DNA of 5,940 bases. It comes from Xanthobacteraceae bacterium. GTDB taxonomy: Bacteria; Pseudomonadota; Alphaproteobacteria; Rhizobiales; Xanthobacteraceae. Shown here piece by piece: positions 1 through 5,752 of this stretch; positions within the stretch are counted from its first letter, which is position 1; each line of letters opens with the position of its first letter. The notes below the pieces were generated by a model. It searched no databases. It was given only the letters and a program-made list of their open reading frames with translations, and had not been told where the DNA came from. The translations under genes were made by a program, and so were the position numbers. The stretch is taken from contig JAUSIF010000288.1 in assembly GCA_030648135.1 (NCBI GenBank), positions 1 through 5,940 on the forward strand. Reading direction: 5' to 3'.

Positions 1-338
1 AGGGTGACCGCGGCGACGCCGGTGAGGCCCTGGAATTCAAGTCCGGCCCTGGTATCCGAACGTATCGGCGTGTTGCCGGAGACGCCGATCTGCGCGATCA
101 CGCGGTGCGGATCGCTTGGATCAAGATCGAGACGATACACCTCGCCCACGCGAATGCCGTTGAAATTTACGGCCGAACCCGGGCGCAGGCCGGAAACCGA
201 CCCATCGTAGACCACTTCGTAGACGGAACGAGAGCTTGCGTCGCCTACGCGCTGAAACCACCAGACGAAGCCGAAGGCGCCCAAGATCACGGCGAGCGAG
301 AAGATGCCGATCAGAAGATAGTTTGCACGCGTTTCCAT
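1..338 (-). CDS. MCE-family (MlaD-like) lipid transporter substrate-binding protein, N-terminal part
   Basis: This is the periplasmic lipid-binding subunit of an Mla/MCE ABC transporter, which takes lipids between the inner-membrane permease and the periplasm. It begins METRANYLLIG and has one hydrophobic anchor at about residues 6-28, with no signal-peptidase site evident. The start of an MCE domain follows from about residue 39, with the typical pattern YDGSVSGLRPGSAVNFNGIRVGEV and a later EFQGLTGVAAVTL strand region. E. coli MlaD has the same layout. Only the first 112 codons are present, because the gene runs off the left edge. The number of MCE domains and the hydrophobic pore-forming tail therefore cannot be judged. 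The ATG lies 15 nt after the stop of the ATPase gene, with a weak ribosome site (GGTAGAG) before it, so it is probably co-transcribed. Family assignment is firm; orthology to mlaD rather than another mce paralogue is not provable. Confidence 0.9.
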   Translation of the reverse strand, partial: METRANYLLIGIFSLAVILGAFGFVWWFQRVGDASSRSVYEVVYDGSVSGLRPGSAVNFNGIRVGEVYRLDLDPSDPHRVIAQIGVSGNTPIRSDTRAGLEFQGLTGVAAVT

Positions 339-353
339 GAGATTACTCTACCA

Positions 354-1205
354 TTACCTCGATTGTGTTGCTTGTGTGCCCGTAGCCGGCCTTCGCGCCC
401 GCGCCCGCTCGCCGTGGAAATAGGACTTCAACCAAGGATGCTGGGATTGCAGCATCGTCTCGATCGGCCCTTCGGCGATCACCTTACCGTCGGCCAGCGC
501 CGCGATCCGGTCGCAGACCGAATAGAGGCTATCCAGATCATGGGTTACCATGAAAACCGTAAGACCCAAAGTTTGCTGTAAGGCTCTGATCAGCGTGTCG
601 AATTCGCCGGCGCTGATGGGGTCGAGGCCCGAGGTCGGCTCGTCCAGAAACAAAATTTCCGGATCGAGCGCGAGCGCGCGGGCGAGCGCCACGCGCTTGA
701 TCATGCCGCCCGAGAGTTCCGACGGCATCTTGTTCAAGACGTCGCGGTGAAGGCCGACCATTTCCAGCTTGGCGAGCGAGATTTCCTCCATCAGCCGTTT
801 GGACAAATCGAGGTTTTCCCGCATCGGGAACTGCACGTTCTGCCGCACCGTGAGCGAAGAGAACAACGCGCCGCCCTGGAACATGACGCCCCAGCGGCGC
901 TCGATTTCCTCCCGCTCCTCCTCCTCGATCGCGTCGAGATCGCGGCCGAACACCTCGATGGTGCCCTTCCATTTCGGCAACAGGCCGATGATGGTACGGG
1001 TCAGCACCGACTTGCCCATGCCGGAACCGCCCACAAAACCGAGCACCTCGCCGCGTCTGACGTCGAGATTTAATCCCTTCAGCACCGGCGTGTCGTGATA
1101 ACCGACCTCGAGGTCGCGCACGCTGATCACGTTTACGACATTGGCGCCGTTCGTTCGGCCGAATCCGCCGCTCGGGGCGCGACCAATGGTTCCGATCTCG
1201 GCCAT
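354..1205 (-). CDS. ABC transporter ATP-binding protein, MlaF-like
   Basis: This is the cytoplasmic ATPase that powers the MCE lipid transporter by driving the MlaE-type permease. All nucleotide-binding motifs are intact in the 283-residue product: Walker A GGSGMGKS (59-66), Q-loop FQGGALF (109-115), signature LSGGM (164-168), Walker B LFLDEP (185-190) with catalytic Glu189, a D-loop SGLDP, and the switch His222 in VTHD. The blocks FQGGALFSSLTVRQNV, MPSELSGGM and LARALALDPE closely match E. coli MlaF (FQSGALFTDMNVFDNV, MPSELSGGM). The ABC fold starts near residue 26, so the first 25 residues are an extra leader. An in-frame GTG at 1130 would remove them, but it has no ribosome site. The ATG at 1205 has GGGA 8 nt upstream and sits 3 nt after the permease stop, so I chose it. 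The basic tail (RARARRPA) is unremarkable. Confidence 0.93.
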   Translation of the reverse strand: MAEIGTIGRAPSGGFGRTNGANVVNVISVRDLEVGYHDTPVLKGLNLDVRRGEVLGFVGGSGMGKSVLTRTIIGLLPKWKGTIEVFGRDLDAIEEEEREEIERRWGVMFQGGALFSSLTVRQNVQFPMRENLDLSKRLMEEISLAKLEMVGLHRDVLNKMPSELSGGMIKRVALARALALDPEILFLDEPTSGLDPISAGEFDTLIRALQQTLGLTVFMVTHDLDSLYSVCDRIAALADGKVIAEGPIETMLQSQHPWLKSYFHGERARARRPATGTQATQSR

Positions 1206-1208
1206 GGT

Positions 1209-2348
1209 TCACATCCCGATTGCGGCGAAGAACATGGCGAACATGCCGTCGAGCACGATGACGAGGAAGATCGCCTTCACCACCGACATGGTGGTGTGAT
1301 CGCCGAGCGACTCGGCGCTGCCCTCGACCCGCATCCCTTCGACGCAGGCGACCAGCCCGATGATCATCGCCATGAACGGCGCCTTGATCATTCCGACCTT
1401 GAAGGTGTCCAAGGTGATGGCGTCCTGCAGCCGGTCGAGGAAGACTTCCGGCGCGAAGCCGCCATAGAGCCAGCAGACCAGCCCGCCGCCGAACAGCGCC
1501 GCCATGCTGCCGATGAAGGTCAACAGCGGCAGCGCGATGACGAGCGCGGTCAGCCGCGGCAGGATCAGAACCTCGACCGGCTCGAAGCCCATGACGCGCA
1601 GCGCGTCGATCTCCTCGCGCATCTTCATCGAGCCGAGCTCGGCGGTATAGGCGCTGCCGGAACGGCCCGCGATCATGATGGAAACGATCAGCACGCCCAC
1701 CTCGCGCAAGACGAGGATTCCGACCATGTCCACCACGAAGGTCTCGGCGCCGAACTTGCGGAAATGAAAGATGCCCTGTTGCGCCAGGATGGCCCCGATC
1801 AGGAAGTTGATCAGCACGATGATCGGCACCGCGCGGAAGCCCACCAGATCGAGATGGTGGACCATCGATGTGAAACGCAGGCGTGTGGGATGGATCAGCA
1901 CATGCAGCGACGCAATCACCACCAAACCGAGGAAACGCACGATGGCGACGAAGTCGTCGGCCGTGGACGCCACCGCCATGCCGACATGTTCGAAGGTATC
2001 CCGCAGCGCGCCCTTCTTCGGGTGCGGGTGCGGCGGCTCCTTGTTGGAGATCGCCACCTCGTCGAGCAGAATCTTATAGCGCGGATCGAGACCGACGATC
2101 TCGGCGCTGATCTTGGCGTCGCTGGCGGTGCGGCGCAGCCGTTCGATCAGCCAGGCGCCGACGGTGTCCAAGCGCTCCAGCTGCGCAAGGTTGATCTCGA
2201 GCTGATCGACCTTGAAGCCCTTTCGGTAGATCACGTCGAGCAAGGTCTCGATCTCGTTCGCCTTGGCGGAGACCCAGCGGCCGGCGGCGGCGAGCACCAG
2301 CCGGCGGCCATCGATCTTGGCGCTGAGCAATGCGATTTCTGCGGCCAC
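1209..2348 (-). CDS. MlaE-type ABC permease with N-terminal STAS (MlaB-like) domain
   Basis: This is the inner-membrane permease of the MCE/Mla lipid transporter and the first gene of the operon. With the start used here the product is 379 residues. Residues about 5-100 form a cytoplasmic STAS domain whose LERLDTVGAWLIERL segment aligns with the VDTGGLALLLH segment of E. coli MlaB; Thr62 matches the conserved MlaB threonine. Residues about 115-379 are the MlaE domain, with hydrophobic segments near 133-152, 168-191, 205-228, 261-296, 320-339 and 356-379. The family signature GRSGSAYTAELGSMKMREEI lies at about 228-247. E. coli uses a separate MlaB, so the fusion probably supplies the ATPase-regulating subunit in cis. 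Start choice: GTG at 2348 has a perfect AGGAG 7 nt upstream and begins right before the STAS fold. ATGs at 2372, 2423 and 2456 are in frame, but they add a Gly/Pro-rich leader that looks untranslated. Confidence 0.9.
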   Translation of the reverse strand: MAAEIALLSAKIDGRRLVLAAAGRWVSAKANEIETLLDVIYRKGFKVDQLEINLAQLERLDTVGAWLIERLRRTASDAKISAEIVGLDPRYKILLDEVAISNKEPPHPHPKKGALRDTFEHVGMAVASTADDFVAIVRFLGLVVIASLHVLIHPTRLRFTSMVHHLDLVGFRAVPIIVLINFLIGAILAQQGIFHFRKFGAETFVVDMVGILVLREVGVLIVSIMIAGRSGSAYTAELGSMKMREEIDALRVMGFEPVEVLILPRLTALVIALPLLTFIGSMAALFGGGLVCWLYGGFAPEVFLDRLQDAITLDTFKVGMIKAPFMAMIIGLVACVEGMRVEGSAESLGDHTTMSVVKAIFLVIVLDGMFAMFFAAIGM

Positions 2349-2355
2349 AAACGCG

Positions 2356-2360
2356 CTCCT
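2356..2360 (-). promoter_or_regulatory. Ribosome binding site deciding the permease start
   Basis: On the minus strand this reads AGGAG, followed by a 7-nt spacer and a GTG at 2348. It is the best Shine-Dalgarno match before the permease gene. A competing GAGGGG (2378-2383) stands 5 nt before the ATG at 2372, so the ATG start remains possible. Confidence 0.55.
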
Positions 2361-2455
2361 AGGGGGGGCCATACAAACCCCTCGGGCCCAAAAACCCCCG
2401 GGGGAGGGCCTTCCATTGTTCATACTCAAGCCACCCCCGCCCGTCGAGCATTTCA

Positions 2456-2474
2456 TTTACACTTGGTTAACCAT
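2456..2474 (+). promoter_or_regulatory. Candidate CtrA-type box overlapping a TTAACC palindrome
   Basis: The sequence reads TTTA, 7 nt, then TTAACCAT. The known alphaproteobacterial CtrA site is TTAA-N7-TTAA(C), often reduced to a TTAACCAT half site. The second box is complete and the first has one mismatch at the correct spacing. The core TGGTTAACCA (2464-2473) is self-complementary, so the site could act towards either divergent gene. It is proposed from pattern only, without any promoter mapping, and an 8-mer of this kind can occur by chance. Confidence 0.3.
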
Positions 2475-2487
2475 ATTTTCCGCGCCG

Positions 2488-2508
2488 GCTCGCGTTTCTG
2501 AAGCGAGC
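2488..2508. repeat. Short inverted repeat in the divergent spacer
   Basis: Perfect 6-nt arms GCTCGC (2488-2493) and GCGAGC (2503-2508) flank a 9-nt loop. No T run follows on either strand, so it is not a convincing terminator. It could be a leader hairpin or an operator for the epimerase gene, or chance in GC-rich DNA. Confidence 0.3.
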
Positions 2509-2539
2509 GCTCCGGCCCGGCCGAGACGGAACTTTGCCC

Positions 2540-3529
2540 ATGCAGCCACCGATGCGCAGCCTGTCCGTCCGCAGTGAGCGCTGGCCGATCGCCGGGCATT
2601 TCACCATCAGCCGCGGCGCCAAGACCGAGGCGGTGGTGGTGGTGGCGGAAATCCATGACGGCCCCGCCGCCGGACGCGGGGAATGCGTGCCCTATGCCCG
2701 CTATGGCGAAACCTCCGCGGGTGTCATCGCCGCGATCGAGCGCCTCGGCCCCCGCATTGCCGCCGGGCTCGACCGCGCCGGCCTGCAATCGGCGCTGCCG
2801 GCGGGAGCCGCGCGCAACGCGCTCGATTGCGCGCTGTGGGATCTGGAAGCCAAGCGTCTGCGCCGGCGGGCGTGGGAAATCGCGGGGCTTGATCCGCCGC
2901 AGCCCGTCGTCACCGCTTTTACGATCAGTCTCGCTGCGCCCGCGGCGATGGCGGAAGCCGCGCGCAAATCGGGCCTTCCGATCTTGAAGCTCAAGCTCGG
3001 CGCGCCGGGCGATGCGGAACGTCTGCAGGCGGTGCGCGCGGCGGCGCCGGCCGCGACCCTCATCGTCGACGCCAACGAGGGCTGGCGCTCCGGCAATCTC
3101 GCCGAAAACCTCTCCGCCTGCGCCGCCGCGGGCGTGGCATTGGTCGAACAGCCGCTGCCCGCCGGCGACGACGCGGCGCTCGCCGCCATCCCGCGGCCGG
3201 TGCCGGTCTGCGCCGACGAGAGCGTGCACGACCGCGCCACCCTGCCGCGGCTCGGCGGCAAATACGACGCCGTCAACGTCAAGCTCGACAAGGCCGGCGG
3301 ATTGACCGAGGCGCTCGCGCTCGTCGAGGCGGCGGCGCGCGCAGGATTCGAAATCATGGTGGGCTCGATGGTCGCGACCTCGCTTGGCGTAGCGCCGGCG
3401 TTGTTGCTTTGCGGACGCGCCCGTTTCGTCGATCTCGACGGACCGCTGTTGCTCGCGCGCGACCGGCCCGAGGGCCTCGCTTACCAGGGCTCGCGCATCC
3501 TCCCGGGCGGGCCCGAGTTATGGGGTTGA
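2540..3529 (+). CDS. dgcA: Enolase-superfamily epimerase: dipeptide (L-Ala-D/L-Glu) epimerase or DgcA-type N-acyl-Glu racemase
   Basis: This is a cytoplasmic, Mg-dependent enzyme that inverts the alpha carbon of a glutamate-type substrate. The likely role is peptidoglycan-peptide recycling or D-glutamate breakdown. The 329-residue product has the enolase N-terminal cap (about 1-110) and a muconate-lactonizing-enzyme-type barrel. Catalytic and metal residues are all present: the KxK pair K150/K152 (LKLKLG), D177 (VDANEGW), E203 (VEQPLP), D226 (CADES), and the opposite-face lysine K248 (NVKLDKAGG). A DxD pair, D298/D300 in FVDLDGPLL, matches the residues that hold the substrate ammonium in Ala-Glu epimerases and favours a dipeptide substrate. 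The dgcA symbol is tentative, based on the overall look of alphaproteobacterial DgcA proteins; the usual partner dgcN is not in the window. Start: the ATG at 2540 has GGA 9 nt upstream. A TTG at 2534 and an ATG at 2552 are less likely. Confidence 0.88.
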   Translation: MQPPMRSLSVRSERWPIAGHFTISRGAKTEAVVVVAEIHDGPAAGRGECVPYARYGETSAGVIAAIERLGPRIAAGLDRAGLQSALPAGAARNALDCALWDLEAKRLRRRAWEIAGLDPPQPVVTAFTISLAAPAAMAEAARKSGLPILKLKLGAPGDAERLQAVRAAAPAATLIVDANEGWRSGNLAENLSACAAAGVALVEQPLPAGDDAALAAIPRPVPVCADESVHDRATLPRLGGKYDAVNVKLDKAGGLTEALALVEAAARAGFEIMVGSMVATSLGVAPALLLCGRARFVDLDGPLLLARDRPEGLAYQGSRILPGGPELWG

Positions 3530-4635
3530 GCCAAGGCCAACAGCGCCAGCAATCCGCCGATCGCGCCGAGCGCCGCCGATCCCGCATAGGCCGCCGCCCC
3601 GAACGCCGCATAGAGCGGGCCGGCCGCCACGGTCGCGAGCGCCAACGCCAGGCCGATCGCGGTCGAGGCATAGGTCTGCGCCCGGCCCGCCGCATGCGCC
3701 GGGACCTCGCCGGCGATCAGCGTCATCAGCCCGAGATGGCTCGCCGCGAATGAAAGTCCATGCAAGAGCTGGAGCGGGAACAAGAGCGCCGCCGGCGGAT
3801 CGAGCGCGAGTGCTCCGAAACGCACGGCCGCGGCCACGCCCCCGATCACCAGCAGCATGAGCGGCGAGAAGGAGCCGAGCGCTCGAGTGCCGAAGATGAA
3901 CATCACGATTTCGGCGACGACGCCGATCGCCCACAGCGCGCCGATGGTCCCCGAGCCGAGACCGGCTCGCGCCCAATGCAGCGAGGCGAAGGCATAGAGC
4001 ATGGCGTGGCTCGCCTGAACGAACGCGGCGGCGGCGACGCCGAGCACCAATTTTGCCGGCGCTGCTGCGACCGGTTCATTGACCGCTGCCGGGACGGCGG
4101 CAGGAAGCTCCGGGATCGTCACCGCCGTGAACGCGAATAACAGGAACGGCCCCGCCACCATCCAGACCACCGCGCCCGCCGGCAGGTGATCGAGCGCCAG
4201 TCCGGCGGCGAGATTGGCGGCGACGAAGGCGATCGAGCCCCACAGCCGGATGCGCCCATAGTCCACCCGTCCCAGCGCGGCCAGACGGGCGGCGTGCGAC
4301 TCCAAGAGCGGAAAGGCCGGGTGCCAGAACAGGGACGCGAAGGCGATACCGGCGAGAATTGCCGCCTGCCCGGACGCGATGCCCACGAGGGCGAAGCCCG
4401 CCGCCGAGAACAGTCCCAACCCCGCCAGGAATGCACGCGGCCGCCCGCTGAGGTCGGACAGGATGCCGGCCGCCGGCAGCGCCGCCAGCCGAACGATGAG
4501 CGGTATGGCGACCGCGAGCCCGATCAACTCCGGCGTGAACCCGCGCGCCTCGAGAAATACCGGGAAAAACGGCAAATAGACGCCGATCGTCAAAAACAGC
4601 GCCACATAGGCGGAGGCGAGCGATAGGCGGGTCAA
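3481..4635 (-). CDS. Major facilitator superfamily transporter, HcaT-like (MFS_1_like)
   Basis: This is an inner-membrane secondary transporter of 384 residues, with about 12 hydrophobic segments and a central hydrophilic break near residues 176-195. Blocks RVDYGRIRLWGSIAFV (123-138), QASHAMLYAFASLHW (207-221) and LWAIGVVAEIVMFIFG (234-249) line up closely with E. coli HcaT (DYGKVRLWGSVAFV, QGAHAAYYGFSAIYW, LWSLGVVAEVIIFA). HcaT is a putative 3-phenylpropionate permease of the LacY/nucleoside-symporter-like branch. Length also agrees (HcaT is about 379). The substrate here is unknown; an organic acid or aromatic acid is only a guess. The start is a TTG with AAGG 7 nt upstream, and an in-frame stop lies four codons before it, so no longer form exists. 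The last 15 codons, a hydrophilic tail (QPHNSGPPGRMREPW), are antisense to the end of the epimerase gene. Confidence 0.88.
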   Translation of the reverse strand: MTRLSLASAYVALFLTIGVYLPFFPVFLEARGFTPELIGLAVAIPLIVRLAALPAAGILSDLSGRPRAFLAGLGLFSAAGFALVGIASGQAAILAGIAFASLFWHPAFPLLESHAARLAALGRVDYGRIRLWGSIAFVAANLAAGLALDHLPAGAVVWMVAGPFLLFAFTAVTIPELPAAVPAAVNEPVAAAPAKLVLGVAAAAFVQASHAMLYAFASLHWARAGLGSGTIGALWAIGVVAEIVMFIFGTRALGSFSPLMLLVIGGVAAAVRFGALALDPPAALLFPLQLLHGLSFAASHLGLMTLIAGEVPAHAAGRAQTYASTAIGLALALATVAAGPLYAAFGAAAYAGSAALGAIGGLLALLALAQPHNSGPPGRMREPW

Positions 4636-4756
4636 TGGATTACCTTAAGCTTGCGATCAGACTTTGGAGGTATCGGCGGCGATAGGTAAACTGTTCCTTG
4701 AAGATTCGTCCGGCAGGTTGGTACCCGCGTCTTTAACTCTCGGCATCCGGGGCCCC
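4636..4756. other. Divergent intergenic region between MFS gene and cheZ-like gene
   Basis: This 121-nt spacer should contain promoters for both genes. A weak TTGAAG (4698-4703) followed 18 nt later by TACCCG is the only sigma70-like pair I found, and it is not convincing. A GATTC at 4703-4707 fits the CcrM methylation site GANTC. GGGGCCCC (4749-4756) abuts the cheZ-like start codon. A strong GGAGG at 4666-4670 is not followed by a usable start codon. Confidence 0.45.
4643..4646 (-). promoter_or_regulatory. Ribosome binding site supporting a TTG start of the MFS gene
   Basis: On the minus strand this is AAGG within TTAAGGT, 7 nt before the TTG at 4635. An in-frame TAA overlaps it (4645-4647), which rules out an upstream start. 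The next in-frame candidate, a GTG 11 codons downstream, would cut into the first membrane segment. Confidence 0.5.
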
Positions 4757-5746
4757 ATGTCGCTACCCCCCGCTCCTGCGCCCTTGACGGACGCAGATTA
4801 CGAGGCGATCGCCGCCGCCGTCCTGGAGACGGCGCGCGGGCGATGGTTCTTGTCCGAGCACGCCCGGCGCAACCGCCACGCCGATACCCGTCTGGTGCTG
4901 AAGGCGATCGAGCGGCTGGAACATTCGATCGCACAACGGGCGATGACGCTCGAGAGCGACCGTATGCGCCTCGACCTCGTCGACATGATGAATGCGATCA
5001 CGCGGACCAAGGCCGAGATCGCCTCGCTCAAGCCCGGCGGCGAGCACGCCGGCCGGATCGACGAGGCCTCCAACGAGCTCGACGCCATCGTCGAGACCAC
5101 CGCCAAGGCCACCTCCGACATCCTCGCCGCCGCCGAGCGCATCCAGGAGATCGCCTGGACCATGCGCGAGCAGGGGATCGAAGCTTCCATCTGCGACCTG
5201 CTCGATTCGAACGCGAGCGAAGTCTACACCGCCTGCTCGTTCCAGGATTTGACCGGCCAGCGCATCCGCAAGGTGATCCAGGTTTTTCGCTTCCTGGAGG
5301 CGCGCATCGACGCCATGATCAAAATCTGGCGGCTCGACGACCTCGAGCTGGTGCCGGCGGACGACACGGTGGTGGACGCCTCCCTGGTCAACGGGCCGGC
5401 GCGGCCCGGCCTGGGCCTCCAGCAGCCGGCCATCGACGAACTTCTGGCGGTCCAGCGCACCGAGGACGTGTTCTGGCGCGAGAACGGCGGCGGAATCCGC
5501 GACCCCCGCAATCTCGGCGAATTCGATCTCGATGACCTGGAGGTGTTCGACGCGCCGGCCGACGAGCGGCCGGCAACGGGCGCGGCATCGGCACCCGCGG
5601 CGGACACGGCCGCGACGGCTCCCGCGATCGCGCCGGACCACCGGCCGCCTAGCATGAAACCGGACGCTAAGACCGATGCCGCCGCGGCGCGCGGCGACGG
5701 CATCGAAGCGCTTTCGCCGGCCGAGCGCATGGCGCTCTTTTCCTGA
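4757..5746 (+). CDS. CheZ-family protein phosphatase (chemotaxis response-regulator phosphatase)
   Basis: CheZ proteins dephosphorylate CheY-P and so reset the flagellar motor signal in the cytoplasm. The 329-residue product has a CheZ-type helical region at about 118-191. It contains SFQDLTGQRIRKVIQVF, matching the E. coli catalytic segment DFQDLTGQ; the catalytic pair D143/Q147 of E. coli corresponds to D164 and Q168 here. N-terminal of this is GRWFLSEHARRNR (28-40), which E. coli CheZ lacks and which I take to be an alphaproteobacterial feature. Residues about 266-318 are an Ala/Pro/Asp-rich, probably disordered linker, and the chain ends LSPAERMALFS (319-329). In E. coli CheZ a C-terminal peptide binds CheY, so this tail may do likewise. 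E. coli CheZ is 214 residues, so this form is much longer. No other che or fla gene is in the window. Start: the ATG at 4757 begins MSLPPAPAPLTDADY; the TTG at 4664 adds an unlikely leader. Confidence 0.85.
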   Translation: MSLPPAPAPLTDADYEAIAAAVLETARGRWFLSEHARRNRHADTRLVLKAIERLEHSIAQRAMTLESDRMRLDLVDMMNAITRTKAEIASLKPGGEHAGRIDEASNELDAIVETTAKATSDILAAAERIQEIAWTMREQGIEASICDLLDSNASEVYTACSFQDLTGQRIRKVIQVFRFLEARIDAMIKIWRLDDLELVPADDTVVDASLVNGPARPGLGLQQPAIDELLAVQRTEDVFWRENGGGIRDPRNLGEFDLDDLEVFDAPADERPATGAASAPAADTAATAPAIAPDHRPPSMKPDAKTDAAAARGDGIEALSPAERMALFS

Positions 5747-5752
5747 CGCCAA

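Larger units (their letters stand above)
2349..2539. other. Divergent intergenic region between lipid-transporter operon and epimerase gene
   Basis: The spacer should hold both divergent promoters. Seen in it: a C7/G7 run (2362-2368); GGGCCC (2384-2389); a perfect 10-nt palindrome CCCCCGGGGG (2395-2404); a perfect 10-nt palindrome TGGTTAACCA (2464-2473); a hairpin-capable repeat GCTCGC/GCGAGC with a 9-nt loop (2488-2508); and CGGCC-C-GGCCG (2513-2523). The AT-richer part around 2450-2480 is the likeliest promoter area. I could not assign a convincing -35/-10 pair on either strand. If the permease starts at one of the upstream ATGs (2372-2456), part of this region is coding. Confidence 0.5.

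Noticed and set aside
105..581. A plus-strand open frame across the MCE/ATPase junction
   Set aside because: It runs antisense through the ends of two well-supported genes and shows no domain or ribosome site.
538..1212. A second minus-strand open frame overlapping the ATPase gene
   Set aside because: It is Arg-rich, with no motif, and lies in a different frame from the fully intact ABC ATPase.
2349..2456. An N-terminal extension of the permease from ATGs at 2456, 2423 or 2372
   Set aside because: The added residues are low-complexity Gly/Pro-rich translation of a palindrome-rich leader. The GTG at 2348 has a perfect AGGAG. The ATG at 2372 is kept as a secondary possibility.
1095..2501. A 468-codon plus-strand open frame antisense to the permease gene
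   Set aside because: It is rich in His, Asp, Glu and Arg with no recognisable domain. It mirrors the well-supported permease in a high-GC antisense frame, so it is a codon-bias shadow.
3499..3518. A possible bidirectional terminator in the epimerase/MFS overlap (CGGGC-GG-GCCCG)
   Set aside because: The loop would be only 2 nt and no T run follows on either strand.
4664..4756. An N-terminal extension of the cheZ-like gene from a TTG at 4664
   Set aside because: It has no suitably placed ribosome site. The nearby GGAGG (4666-4670) lies inside it rather than upstream, and the added 31 residues look unlike protein. The ATG at 4757 fits better.
4763..5752. A 329-codon minus-strand open frame antisense to the cheZ-like gene
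   Set aside because: It has Gly/Arg/Val-rich composition and no family motif. The plus strand here encodes a clear CheZ catalytic segment, so the antisense frame is a shadow.
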